Positions 1 to 7,213 of a stretch of 8,425 nucleotides of DNA are shown here, piece after piece. The position numbers and the translations under genes were made by a program. The stretch's first letter is position 1. Each line of letters begins with the position of its first letter. The notes beneath the pieces are model-generated. The model saw only the letters and a list, made by a program, of their open reading frames with translations. It searched no databases and had not been told where the DNA came from. The stretch comes from Pseudomonadota bacterium (lineage in GTDB: Bacteria > Pseudomonadota > Gammaproteobacteria > Acidiferrobacterales > Acidiferrobacteraceae): positions 1 to 8,425 of the forward strand of contig JAJYPQ010000143.1 in assembly GCA_021795255.1 (NCBI GenBank), in the 5' to 3' direction.

Positions 1-648
1 TTGTTTCTCGGTCTCCCCTACCCCCAAGCCCTGGCCACCCATAAGGTGGCGAGCGTGGCTTTAGGCGTGGGAGCGGCGAGCCGTTACGGGCGCAGCAAAA
101 TCTTAAGTGGGCGGTTTGCGGGCTTTATGTTACTGACGGGGGTCCCTGGCGTGTTTTTCGGGGCGCTCGGGATCTTAGCCGTGCCCCCGCACGCCGCACG
201 GCTCGCTTTGGGGCTCCTGACCACGGCTCTCGGGGTCTATTCGCTCCGCTCCCACGACTTGGGCCAAGTGGCTTGTCCCCGGCACCGGGATCCCGCGGGC
301 TTTGCAATCGGCGGGCTCGGGCTCTTTGTCATTGGGCTCTTGAACGGATCAATTACGTCCGGAACCGGCCTTTTCTGCACCCTGTGGCTGGTGCGTTGGT
401 TCGGTTTTGATTATAAGGCGGCGGTCGCCTATACCCTGATCCTCGTGGGTCTTGTCTGGAATGCCACGGGTGCGGCTACGCTTGGGTCCTTTGGCGAGAT
501 TCGGTGGGCGTGGCTGCCCTGGCTACTCTTGGGGGCCGTGACCGGCAGTTACGCGGGCGCCCATTGGGGGCTCGCGACGTCTAACCGATGGATCAAGCGG
601 GCCTTTGAGGTCCTAACCATAGGAGTAGGTCTGCGCTTACTGGTATAG
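1..648 (+). CDS. TauE/SafE-family sulfite exporter/permease, 5' end outside window
   Basis: Probable inner-membrane anion or organosulfur permease of the TauE/SafE (DUF81) family. The 215 visible residues are strongly hydrophobic, with membrane segments near residues 38-60, 66-82, 100-122, 137-160 and 168-190 and a short hydrophobic end at 203-215. Two half-repeats are visible. The first begins with GLPYPQALATHK at 4-15, which in this family follows the first transmembrane helix. The second contains GLLNGSITSGTGLF at 112-125. Family members are usually about 240-270 residues, so the first helix is missing and the TTG at base 1 is probably not the real start. The substrate cannot be read from sequence; sulfite, sulfoacetate and taurine-derived anions are known for relatives. 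The gene converges on pyrE with 13 bp between the stop codons, and no room is left for a long terminator. Confidence 0.85.
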   Translation: MFLGLPYPQALATHKVASVALGVGAASRYGRSKILSGRFAGFMLLTGVPGVFFGALGILAVPPHAARLALGLLTTALGVYSLRSHDLGQVACPRHRDPAGFAIGGLGLFVIGLLNGSITSGTGLFCTLWLVRWFGFDYKAAVAYTLILVGLVWNATGAATLGSFGEIRWAWLPWLLLGAVTGSYAGAHWGLATSNRWIKRAFEVLTIGVGLRLLV

Positions 649-666
649 CACTAATGTAGCACTAAG
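646..666. repeat. 11-bp tandem duplication at the tauE/pyrE junction
   Basis: TAGCACTAATG is followed directly by TAGCACTAAG, a tandem repeat matching at 10 of 11 positions. The first copy supplies the TAG stop of the rightward permease, and the second copy contains the stop of leftward pyrE on the opposite strand. It looks like a small slippage duplication between two convergent genes; no function is claimed. Confidence 0.6.
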
Positions 667-1303
667 CCCCGTATTCAGCGCGGTAATCGGCCAGGGCCTC
701 TGCATGATGGCGCAGCGCCTCATGCTGGCCGAGATAGGTCAAAAGACCCGATAAACGACCGAGTCGCACGACCGGAATCCGGTAGCGGGTCTCGACTTCG
801 GAGACCGCCGATACTGCGCTCGTACCGCGCTCCTCGCGATCGAGGGCGATGACGACTGCAGCGAGCGTGGCGCCGGATTGGGCTATGAGATCAGCGGACT
901 CGCGCACCGAGGTACCGGCCGAGATCACGTCGTCGATCACAAGAACACGCCCTTGCAGCGGGGGTCCGATAATGAGTCCGCCTTCGCCGTGGTCCTTGGC
1001 CTCTTTGCGATTGAAGCTATAAGGCAGGTCGAGATCGTGTTCGAGGGCGAGCCCCATGGCGAGCGCCAAGGCCAGTGGAATGCCTTTATAGGCGGGTCCG
1101 AAGATCATGTCATAGCTTAGGCCTTGGGCCTGGACTGCGCGGGCGTAGAGCCGTCCGAGTTCCACCATGGAACGCCCGGACGCGAAGGCGGCGGCATTGA
1201 AGAAATAGGGGCTTGCGCGCCCGGATTTGAGCGTGAAAGCGCCAAAGCGCAAGGCCCCGCAACGGAGGGCTAGGTCGAAGAACGCGCTTTCTATGGTCTC
1301 CAT
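662..1303 (-). CDS. pyrE: Orotate phosphoribosyltransferase
   Basis: Cytoplasmic enzyme of de novo pyrimidine synthesis that transfers phosphoribose from PRPP to orotate, giving orotidine 5'-monophosphate. The 213-residue length is normal for proteobacterial PyrE. Visible hallmarks are the KSGRASPYF segment (26-34), FGPAYKGIPLA (68-78), the flexible catalytic loop RKEAKDHGEGG (99-109) and the PRPP-binding motif VLVIDDVISAGTS (120-132). The ATG shares one base with the TGA of the upstream membrane protein gene (TGATG), so translational coupling is likely. It is the last gene of the leftward block. Upstream of the ATG there is only a weak GGCAGG ribosome-binding candidate, which fits coupling. 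I see no pyrimidine attenuator before it; the adjoining DNA is coding. Confidence 0.97.
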   Translation of the reverse strand: METIESAFFDLALRCGALRFGAFTLKSGRASPYFFNAAAFASGRSMVELGRLYARAVQAQGLSYDMIFGPAYKGIPLALALAMGLALEHDLDLPYSFNRKEAKDHGEGGLIIGPPLQGRVLVIDDVISAGTSVRESADLIAQSGATLAAVVIALDREERGTSAVSAVSEVETRYRIPVVRLGRLSGLLTYLGQHEALRHHAEALADYRAEYGA

Positions 1304-2055
1304 CAGGGCCTGCCGAGGACGCCGGGATTAAAGGGCAGTACCCCGGCTACACTGCCGTTTGCGCGGCGCAGGGCGAGCACCACGCTTGCGTAGGTGCCGT
1401 GGAAGGGGACAAAGACATAGCGCTTGAGATGGGGGTGCCGGACGCGAAAGTGCGCCAAGGCCCGGGCCGCGACGGGGTTAGTTTGGGCGATGGTCACCAG
1501 CGGAAAACCGTGAGTCAACGCCACGCCCTGTTCCTTCGCCGTGTACGGTCGATAGCGCCAGCCGCGTAGAAAGATGGGGGGCTCACCGCGCAGGGTCCGA
1601 ATCTCGACCCCCAGCATCGCCTGTTTGCTGTGTGGTAGGTGGACAAACACATAAGCCGGGTTTTTGCGCGAGCTCTTCCCGAGTGCTCGGCCGTGCGGCC
1701 CGATGCGCGCCATGCGCAGGGCGTCGAGTCCGTAAAAGCCGCCCTGCGAGTAGACCACCATCTGGATCCGCCGCGCATAAAGGAGATGAACACAAAAGGC
1801 AAAGCCCGCGATTTGTAACAAGCCGATAACCGCCAAATCGAACGCGAGCGCCCTTTTACTGGCGCGAAAAACAAACAAGGTCAGTAAGGGTCCGAGCGTC
1901 AGGGTGACGCCCGTTAGCAACCAGAAGGCCGGCCAACCGCCATCGGCTCTGAGCAGCGGGCGGGGGTACCAGAGGGTGCGGACGACCGCGAACACCGCAA
2001 TAAGCGCCACAGCGGTAAGCGCGAGATGGATGGCAAAGGCCTTGGTGCGAGACAT
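1303..2055 (-). CDS. TfpX/TfpZ-family type IV pilin accessory protein
   Basis: Membrane protein of 250 residues resembling TfpX/TfpZ, accessory proteins that assist assembly or stability of particular type IV major pilins. The N-terminal half fits the family: MSRTKAFAIHL start, helix at 8-28, WYPRPLL at 29-35, a GGW element at 39-41, helix 43-63 containing GPLLTLFVF, then AFDLAVIGLLQIAGFAF in helix 71-92 and a downstream Tyr/Arg segment. The C-terminal half is soluble, basic and little conserved. ATG 2055 is preferred over the adjacent GTG at 2058 because GAGGA lies 7 nt upstream of it. The gene sits 51 bp after xthA and overlaps pyrE by one base. No pilin gene is in the window, so the partner pilin must be elsewhere or the protein has another job. 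The family call rests on recalled motif resemblance. Confidence 0.78.
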   Translation of the reverse strand: MSRTKAFAIHLALTAVALIAVFAVVRTLWYPRPLLRADGGWPAFWLLTGVTLTLGPLLTLFVFRASKRALAFDLAVIGLLQIAGFAFCVHLLYARRIQMVVYSQGGFYGLDALRMARIGPHGRALGKSSRKNPAYVFVHLPHSKQAMLGVEIRTLRGEPPIFLRGWRYRPYTAKEQGVALTHGFPLVTIAQTNPVAARALAHFRVRHPHLKRYVFVPFHGTYASVVLALRRANGSVAGVLPFNPGVLGRP

Positions 2056-2106
2056 CACGATTTCCTCGACGAGATGGGGCAGGGCTATAAGGCTACCGAA
2101 GGGTTA

Positions 2107-2883
2107 CTATAGATCATAGTCGACCATCACGGGGGCATGATCGCTGAATCGCTCCGCTTTATAGATGGTGACGGTCTGCGCGCGCGCGGCGAGAGCGGGC
2201 GTCGCGATCTGGTAGTCTATCCGCCATCCTACGTTTTTCGCGTAGGCTTGGCCACGATTACTCCACCATGTATAGCTTTCGCCTTCGGTCGTAGGATGCA
2301 GGGCCCGATAGACGTCCACCCACGCCAATTCGTTCAAGACCCGGGCCAACCAAACGCGTTCTTCGGGTAAAAAGCCGCTATTTTTGCGGTTACCGCGCCA
2401 GTTCTTCAGATCGATCTCTTGATGGGCGATGTTCCAGTCGCCGCAGAGCACGATATCTCGGCCACCGTGCGCGAGTTCCTTCAGTTTCTCGAAAAAGTGC
2501 TCCATAAAGACGAATTTCACGGCCTGTCTTTCCGGGCCGCTAGAGCCGGACGGGAGGTACACGGAAACCACCGACAGATTGCCAAAGATCAGCTCGAGAT
2601 ACCGGCCCTCGGCATCAATGGCGGCTTGTCCAAGACCGGTGATAACCCGGTCCGGGGGGCGGCGCGTGTAGACCCCGACTCCGCTGTAACCCTTCTTCTC
2701 GGCGTAATGAAAATAGCCCTGATAGGCCCCGGGCTTAATCATCTCCTGGGACATATCCGCAGCTTGCGCCTTGATCTCCTGTACGCACACGATGTCCGCC
2801 TCTTGTCTTAGCATCCAGGCGACAAATCCTTTGGCGACCGCTGAGCGAATACCGTTTACGTTGGCGGTGATGATTCTCAACAT
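2107..2883 (-). CDS. xthA: Exodeoxyribonuclease III (AP endonuclease)
   Basis: Endonuclease/exonuclease/phosphatase-fold enzyme that cleaves DNA 5' to abasic sites and has 3'-5' exonuclease and 3'-phosphatase activity in base-excision repair. Family residues are all present in the 258-residue protein: N8 in ITANVNGIR, metal-binding E36 in QEIK, Y109 in VYLPSGS, D149 and N151 in GDWN, D223 in RIDYQ, and the D248-H249 pair in FSDHAP. WYTWW-type substrate residues appear as SYTWWSNRG (203-211). An in-frame TTG at 2928 would add 15 basic residues, but the ATG at 2883 begins exactly at the conserved MLRIITANVNG, so I choose it. The ribosome-binding site there is poor (AAGGGT about 10 nt upstream). 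It lies 82 bp downstream of the AmpG-like gene and is likely cotranscribed. Confidence 0.96.
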   Translation of the reverse strand: MLRIITANVNGIRSAVAKGFVAWMLRQEADIVCVQEIKAQAADMSQEMIKPGAYQGYFHYAEKKGYSGVGVYTRRPPDRVITGLGQAAIDAEGRYLELIFGNLSVVSVYLPSGSSGPERQAVKFVFMEHFFEKLKELAHGGRDIVLCGDWNIAHQEIDLKNWRGNRKNSGFLPEERVWLARVLNELAWVDVYRALHPTTEGESYTWWSNRGQAYAKNVGWRIDYQIATPALAARAQTVTIYKAERFSDHAPVMVDYDL

Positions 2884-2965
2884 GGTATCCGGACCCTTGT
2901 CTTGTGAACGCGCCCTCGCTTTGCGCAATACGCGGGACCGTTAAGCTTTGAGAGGGGGCAGGCGA

Positions 2966-4465
2966 TCACGACGGTCTAGGGTTTCGGTCCGACCCAGGTC
3001 CTGCGGTGGGCCCGGATTCCGTCTGGGCCATGGTCGTCAGCATGCGGCCGGCGGCTGGCAAAAGCAGATAGGCCGGCAAGGCGAGAAAGAAGGTCAGAAA
3101 GAAGTAGTCGGCGTAACCAAAGTCCTGCGCCCCAAAACCGCTCGCGAAGCCCGCGAGGCGTAAACTCACGGCAAAGAGGGACGACAGGAGGGCATATTCC
3201 GTGGCCGCTCGTTCCTTGCGCACGACCGCCATCAGGAAGGCCAGGAAGGCTGCGGTCCCAAGGCCCCCCGCAAACGATTCCAAGGCGCTGACCGAGTAGA
3301 GAAGGGCCTCATGGGTCAGGGGCAGAGACGTGCCGATCCCGGCGCGCGGCAAAAGCTTGGCGCACAAGGCATAGCCGAGATTGGGAAGCACCTGGACCAA
3401 TCCGAGCGCCCAGAGCGCCTTATAGATGCCGATCCGGTCGGTGATGTAGCCCCCTAAAAGGCCGCCCAGGATGGATAGTCCAATCCCGGCCATGACCGAG
3501 ACCAAGCCGATCTGGGCGGCGCTAAAGCCGCGGTCGACCCAGAAGGGCTTAATCATAAAGCCGATCGCGCTGTCGCCCAGCTTGTAGAGCAAAATAAAGG
3601 CAAACACCGGCCAAATCCCCGGCCGGGCGGTTATTTCCAGTAAGGCGCCAAAGAGCGGGCCATCGGCGGCCGACGCCTTGGGGGGAGCGCGCCGGATAAA
3701 GCTCGATATCCACAGTGCCAGTGCCGCCCCGGCGACATAAAGAAAGAAATGAGGCAGGTCGCGTGAAAAACGCAGCGCGCTATTGGCCAACCATAAGGCG
3801 CCTACGAGTAGGGTGAGAACGAGGGCGAGCGCGCGCGGGCGATGCATGAGCGATGCCAATTCGTGGCCGACCGACTGCCGGTCCACTGGCGCGCGGCTCT
3901 GTTCCTTAGGCGCCTGTAAACACATGAGGCCGTCTAGGACCAGTAAAGCGGCGGCCAGGATATAGGCGACACGCCAGCCCCAGTACGTGCTGGCAATGAG
4001 CACGAGCCCCGCGGCCAACATACCGGCCCGGTAGAAGCCGATACGGAGACCGTTGCCGATACCCATTTCGCCTATGTGCAGGAGCTCGAGCGTATAGCCG
4101 TCGATGGCGATATCGTTAGTCGAGGAGAGCAGGGTAAAAAAGCCGATAGTGAGTAAGGCCATGTGGCCTACCCCATAGGCCCAGGCCAGGCGACTTAAGG
4201 CCAGCGCCATGAGCGCGTCTGCGCCCAGCATCCACAAACGGTGATGGCGATAGTGGTCGACGGCCGGGGCCCAGAGAAACTTGAGCGTCCAAGGAAGCCC
4301 CAGGAGACTGATGACGCCGATCTCGGACAGTGAGGCGTGGTGTTCGCGAAAGGCGACCGGAAAGACATCGGAAAAAAGCCCGAACGGAAGCCCTTCTGCG
4401 ATATACAAAACCGCGACCCAGAACAGCCGCGTACGCACATCCTTGCGTTTAAGGTAGGGCGGCAC
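2966..4465 (-). CDS. ampG: AmpG-like MFS permease (PAT family)
   Basis: Polytopic inner-membrane transporter of 499 residues, similar to AmpG. AmpG imports GlcNAc-anhydro-MurNAc peptides for cell-wall recycling and, in some species, affects beta-lactamase induction. Signature segments are AEGLPFGL (23-30), GLPWTLKFLWAPAVD (56-70), TNDIAIDGYT (116-125), LYKLGDS (293-299), ESFAGGLGTAAF (396-407) and TEYALLSSL (422-430), with about 12-14 hydrophobic helices. The C-terminus (residues 480-499) is a polar tail. The start is the GTG at 4465, with AGG about 8 nt upstream. This start lies inside metW, overlapping it by 17 bp; a GTG at 4438 is the alternative. The PAT superfamily also contains acetyl-CoA and siderophore transporters, so the muropeptide substrate is inferred from motif similarity and not shown. 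No peptidoglycan-recycling gene is adjacent. Confidence 0.85.
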   Translation of the reverse strand: MPPYLKRKDVRTRLFWVAVLYIAEGLPFGLFSDVFPVAFREHHASLSEIGVISLLGLPWTLKFLWAPAVDHYRHHRLWMLGADALMALALSRLAWAYGVGHMALLTIGFFTLLSSTNDIAIDGYTLELLHIGEMGIGNGLRIGFYRAGMLAAGLVLIASTYWGWRVAYILAAALLVLDGLMCLQAPKEQSRAPVDRQSVGHELASLMHRPRALALVLTLLVGALWLANSALRFSRDLPHFFLYVAGAALALWISSFIRRAPPKASAADGPLFGALLEITARPGIWPVFAFILLYKLGDSAIGFMIKPFWVDRGFSAAQIGLVSVMAGIGLSILGGLLGGYITDRIGIYKALWALGLVQVLPNLGYALCAKLLPRAGIGTSLPLTHEALLYSVSALESFAGGLGTAAFLAFLMAVVRKERAATEYALLSSLFAVSLRLAGFASGFGAQDFGYADYFFLTFFLALPAYLLLPAAGRMLTTMAQTESGPTAGPGSDRNPRPS

Positions 4466-5060
4466 GCCGGAACCTGTAGAGTGCGATTTCGCCTAGCATA
4501 TTGGGAAAGAGGCGGAACCCGAGCCTCTGCCGGTGCGCATGGTCAACGACCTGGGACTCCAAGACCTCTATGTTTTCATCCCGGCACAGTTTGGCGAAGT
4601 CACGCAGCGTGCACAGGTGGATATTAGGGGTGTTGTACCAGTCGTGGGGCAGGGCGGGTGATATCGGCATGCGCCCGAGAAACCCCAACTGCCAGCGTGT
4701 GCGCCAATGACCGAAATTGGGGAAAGTGACGATCCCTTCGGTGCCGACTCGCAGCATTTCCCGGAGTAAGCGGTCTGGGTATTTCACGGCCTGGAGCGTA
4801 AGCGACAGGATCACGAAGTCGAAGGATCGCTCGTCAAACTCCGACAAGCCAGCATCGAGATCAGTCTGGATGACGTTAACCCCCCGTTTTATGCAGGTCC
4901 CGACGTGCGCATCGTCGATCTCAAGGCCATAGCCGCTGACCCCTTTACTCTGGGCGAGGTAATCCAGTAGGGATCCATCGCCGCATCCGAGATCGAGCAC
5001 CCGACTGTGCGGGCGGATCCAGTCCGCGATGATGCGAAAGTCAATGCGCGACGGAGTCAT
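4449..5060 (-). CDS. metW: Methionine biosynthesis protein MetW
   Basis: Small SAM-methyltransferase-fold protein that accompanies metX in proteobacteria and is needed for, or stimulates, homoserine acylation in methionine synthesis. The 203 residues match the usual family length. Motif I reads [12 protein letters not shown] (21-32), followed by the acidic residue E47 in GLEID, D67 in IQTDLD, and the family-typical segments [15 protein letters not shown] (111-125), [19 protein letters not shown] (137-155) and [15 protein letters not shown] (183-197). Its ATG overlaps the metX stop by 4 bp (ATGA), the usual metX-metW arrangement, which implies translational coupling and complex formation with MetX. 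The 3' end overlaps the start of the AmpG-like gene. Confidence 0.97.
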   Translation of the reverse strand: MTPSRIDFRIIADWIRPHSRVLDLGCGDGSLLDYLAQSKGVSGYGLEIDDAHVGTCIKRGVNVIQTDLDAGLSEFDERSFDFVILSLTLQAVKYPDRLLREMLRVGTEGIVTFPNFGHWRTRWQLGFLGRMPISPALPHDWYNTPNIHLCTLRDFAKLCRDENIEVLESQVVDHAHRQRLGFRLFPNMLGEIALYRFRRAALP

Positions 5061-6202
5061 GCCCCGACACCTAAGGCTACACGGTCCATGTAGGCGGTTA
5101 GGATATCGACATAACGGGGAATGCGCATGAGAAAGGCGTCATGGCCATGCGAGGCGGTGATCTCAGCGTAGCTTACGTTGAGGTCGTTGTCGTGCAGGGC
5201 CTTCACGATCTCACGGGATCGGGCCGGCGCGAACCGCCAATCGCTGGTGAAAGACAGCACCAAGGTGTCGGCCTTGATTCCACGCAAGGCCTGCGCCAAG
5301 TTGCCGCCGCTTTCGCCAGCGGGATCAAAATAGTCGAGGGCCTTAGTCATGAGCAGGTAGGTATTGGCGTCGAAACGGCCGACAAAGCTATCGGCTTGGT
5401 GGCGTAAATAGCTTTCGATTTCGAATGCCACCTGATAGTCAAAGTTGAGTTGACCGCCACGCAGGTCCCGGCCGAACTTCTCGCGCATGATGTCGTCCGA
5501 GAGATAGGTGATGTGCCCGAGCATGCGCGCCAATCGCAGGCCGCGCCGTGGCTCGGTGCCATGATCGTAGAAGCGGCCCTCGTGGAAGTCGGGGTCGGTC
5601 AGGATGGCTTGGCGAGCAACCTCATTGAAGGCGATGTTTTGGGCGGTCAGCTTAGGTGCTGCGGCAATGATCACGGCATGCTGGACGCGCTCGGGATAGT
5701 CGATTGCCCATTGGAGGGCCTGCATGCCGCCCAAACTCCCGCCGATGACCGCGGCAAATCGGCGTATCCCCAGGCGATCGGCAAGACGCGCTTGGCTTTC
5801 CACCCAATCTCGGACTGTAACCATCGGAAAATCCGGACCGTAGGGCCGGCCGGTGGCGGGGTTCGAGGTGGCTGGCCCCGTCGATCCAAAGCAGCTCCCG
5901 AGGTTATTGCAGGCGACAATGAAAAACCGCCGGCTATCGATACTCTTACCGGGTCCCACATGCTGTTCCCACCAGCCGGGCTTAGTGTCCTCGGGGCTAT
6001 GGTAGCCGGCAATGTGGTGGCTCCCGCTCAAGGCGTGGCACACGAGGACCGCGTTGCTCGCCTCGGCATTGAGCGTTCCGTAGGTCTCGTACACCAGGTC
6101 GTAGCCCAAGAGCGTACCGCCGCTGCTTAATGCCAGCGGTTCGGTGAATTGCAATCGAGCCGGAGTGACCAGCCCCACGGAGTCTGGCGGAATGGCCTTC
6201 AC
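5057..6202 (-). CDS. metX: Homoserine O-acyltransferase MetX (probably succinyl-CoA type)
   Basis: Alpha/beta-hydrolase enzyme that acylates the hydroxyl of L-homoserine, the first committed step of methionine synthesis. The 381 residues are full length. The catalytic triad is readable: S156 in GGSLGGMQ, D321 in TSDWRF and H354 in SHGHDAF. Other family blocks are CHALSGSHH (55-63), [11 protein letters not shown] (76-86), [13 protein letters not shown] (114-126) and [16 protein letters not shown] (278-293). The [13 protein letters not shown] stretch and overall sequence resemble MetX of Pseudomonas aeruginosa, reported as a homoserine O-succinyltransferase, so succinyl-CoA is my inferred donor; acetyl-CoA remains possible. 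The start is the GTG at 6202, with AAGGA just upstream at tight (3-4 nt) spacing. The protein begins at the expected place relative to DSVGLV. It is first gene of the leftward block, coupled to metW by ATGA. I recognise no SAM riboswitch upstream. Confidence 0.97.
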   Translation of the reverse strand: MKAIPPDSVGLVTPARLQFTEPLALSSGGTLLGYDLVYETYGTLNAEASNAVLVCHALSGSHHIAGYHSPEDTKPGWWEQHVGPGKSIDSRRFFIVACNNLGSCFGSTGPATSNPATGRPYGPDFPMVTVRDWVESQARLADRLGIRRFAAVIGGSLGGMQALQWAIDYPERVQHAVIIAAAPKLTAQNIAFNEVARQAILTDPDFHEGRFYDHGTEPRRGLRLARMLGHITYLSDDIMREKFGRDLRGGQLNFDYQVAFEIESYLRHQADSFVGRFDANTYLLMTKALDYFDPAGESGGNLAQALRGIKADTLVLSFTSDWRFAPARSREIVKALHDNDLNVSYAEITASHGHDAFLMRIPRYVDILTAYMDRVALGVGA

Positions 6203-6619
6203 GAATCCTTATAGATCCCGGAAAGCCCGCAGTTTACTGGCTGCTTCATGAGCCCGCAATGACCCAGCGGTGTTGGGTTCCAGACTAAGCACGCGACCTC
6301 CTCGATTCAGGGAGAAGCGGACCCCGATTCTTGGATACTAGATTAGACATCATGTATTGACCTACCCCCTCAATTGTGGCTCTGAGTTGATGGTTGCTTG
6401 CTCGACCTCAGTTTAATCCACGTCGCTTGAGGCCAGGCAGGTCAATACATGGTGTCTAAGGGTCAAAAGATTCTGTCCAAGGGGGTCCCCTTCAAAACAT
6501 TCGTGGCGTCACATGCAATTGGCGGTGCCGATTCAGGGTTTTTGGGAACATGCGCATCCGGACCATTCGAGTGGGTGCCGTCAACAACGCCCGTATTCCT
6601 TTTCGCCTTCTGCAGTCCG
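6203..6619. other. Gene-free interval upstream of metX
   Basis: These 417 bp separate metX from the antitoxin gene. Apart from the hairpin element at 6343-6459 I see only a weak 5-bp stem (6262-6266 with 6274-6278) and a short GC palindrome (6479-6492, AAGGGG/CCCCTT). No frame shows a recognisable protein. The metX promoter should lie within the first 150 bp, but I could not pick out a convincing -35/-10 pair. Confidence 0.6.
6343..6459. mobile_element. MITE-like 117-bp hairpin element with 24-bp terminal inverted repeats
   Basis: The left arm 6343-6366 and right arm 6436-6459 are inverted copies matching at 22 of 24 positions; both ends begin TTAGACA and run inward to TATTGACCT. The interior is also self-complementary: 6368-6373 pairs with 6427-6432, 6376-6379 with 6418-6421, and 6382-6386 with 6407-6411. 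The whole unit can therefore fold into one long imperfect hairpin with a 20-nt loop. There is no coding capacity. The ends can be read as TA-flanked (TA/GAC...GTC/TA), as expected for IS630/Tc1-type targets, but TA is also part of the palindrome, so this is weak. No other target duplication is visible. It lies in the intergenic region upstream of metX. A structured RNA or a double terminator is the main alternative. Confidence 0.6.
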
Positions 6620-6946
6620 TCACGCTAGAGCGGACAATGCGGCCTCAGGAGCCTTGTCGAGAACTTTCAAGAGTGCTTTAGCCGCCCCCGTGGGTCGACG
6701 CTTGCCTTGCTCCCAGTTGCGTATCGTTTCAAGCGACACATCAATGCGGCGCGAGAACTCAAGTTGACTCAGTCCCAAACGACGGCGCACGCGCTGAGCG
6801 AATTTTGCGGCGTCCTGCAAAGCCTCCGCGTCATCCTTGGCCCTGTGCAGTGCGATGCCCTTTTCGTTCGTGGCGTCCAAGCGGTGTTTGTTTACGCGAC
6901 CTCGTGGTAATCCAGCAAGAATTACGGAGTCAACTTTTACACTTAC
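6620..6946 (-). CDS. XRE-type helix-turn-helix antitoxin, partner of degenerate BrnT; start codon unclear
   Basis: DNA-binding antitoxin-like protein of about 108 residues. It contains an intact XRE-type helix-turn-helix domain in its C-terminal half: RVRRRLGLSQLEFSRRI, then the recognition helix DVSLETIRNWEQGKRRPTG and a leucine-rich tail ending LDKAPEAALSALA. The N-terminal part (VDSVILAGLPRG, RLDATNEKGIALHRAKDD) has the shape of antitoxins paired with BrnT toxins. It follows the brnT remnant with the slight overlap expected of such a pair, and probably bound and repressed its own promoter. No ATG, GTG or TTG lies where the homologous region begins; codon 6946 is GTA. The frame stays open upstream to a TTG at 7033, but that stretch is the brnT remnant read out of frame. 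Another TTG at 6880 would remove the first 22 residues and keep the HTH. It may be an expressed orphan antitoxin or an early pseudogene. Confidence 0.72.
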   Translation of the reverse strand, partial: VSVKVDSVILAGLPRGRVNKHRLDATNEKGIALHRAKDDAEALQDAAKFAQRVRRRLGLSQLEFSRRIDVSLETIRNWEQGKRRPTGAAKALLKVLDKAPEAALSALA

Positions 6947-7207
6947 TTTTTTTATAATTATAAACCTCTCGTCGGTTAGCTTTGCGTGCTGAAATGATCC
7001 GGTGTACTGCTCCGCGAAGGGTGTACGCCACAAAAAACACGCGCTCCTCGATGGCTCCCAGCAACTGATAACGGTCTTCCCCGTAATCTCAGCGTGTGTC
7101 CTTGTGAATCAATCGCTACCCTTGATTATGCGCAGCACATAAGCGAAGTCGAATCCACGCTCGGTAAAGCCGGCCTCACTTTTGTCCCGATCCTATTCGA
7201 ATTCCGT
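6930..7207 (-). pseudogene. Degenerate BrnT-family ribonuclease toxin
   Basis: Remnant of a BrnT (RelE-fold) mRNA-cleaving toxin. Reading leftward from 7207 gives EFE-stop-DRDKSEAGFTERGFDFAYVLRI; the stop stands where the family has Trp in FEWD. After a shift of one frame the toxin resumes as IHKDTR-stop-DYGEDRYQLLGAI, then FFVAYTLRG and RIISARKANRRE, ending at TGA 6932-6930. Four lesions are visible: the expected ATG is ACG (7207-7205); TGG has become TAG (7195-7193); a frameshift falls between about 7120 and 7109; and an Arg codon has become TGA (7091-7089). The total span of 278 nt is one base short of 93 codons including the stop, the normal size of a BrnT gene, so a single-base deletion explains the shift. 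The toxin is certainly not made. The family call is by motif recall. Confidence 0.8.
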
Positions 7208-7213
7208 GTGGGT

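Noticed and set aside
2419..2811. 130-codon plus-strand open frame
   Set aside because: Antisense shadow of xthA; no independent evidence.
5450..6130. 226-codon plus-strand open frame opposite metX
   Set aside because: It is the antisense shadow of metX, whose triad and family blocks are fully conserved.
6203..6340. Possible SAM-responsive riboswitch upstream of metX
   Set aside because: Methionine genes in some bacteria carry one, but I could not recognise a SAM-I, SAM-II or SAH consensus core here.
6479..6492. AAGGGG/CCCCTT palindrome as a terminator
   Set aside because: The centre is only 2 bp, so no RNA hairpin can form well, and there is no T-run.
6513..6767. 84-codon plus-strand open frame
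   Set aside because: Overlaps the antitoxin HTH coding sequence on the opposite strand and shows no protein signature.
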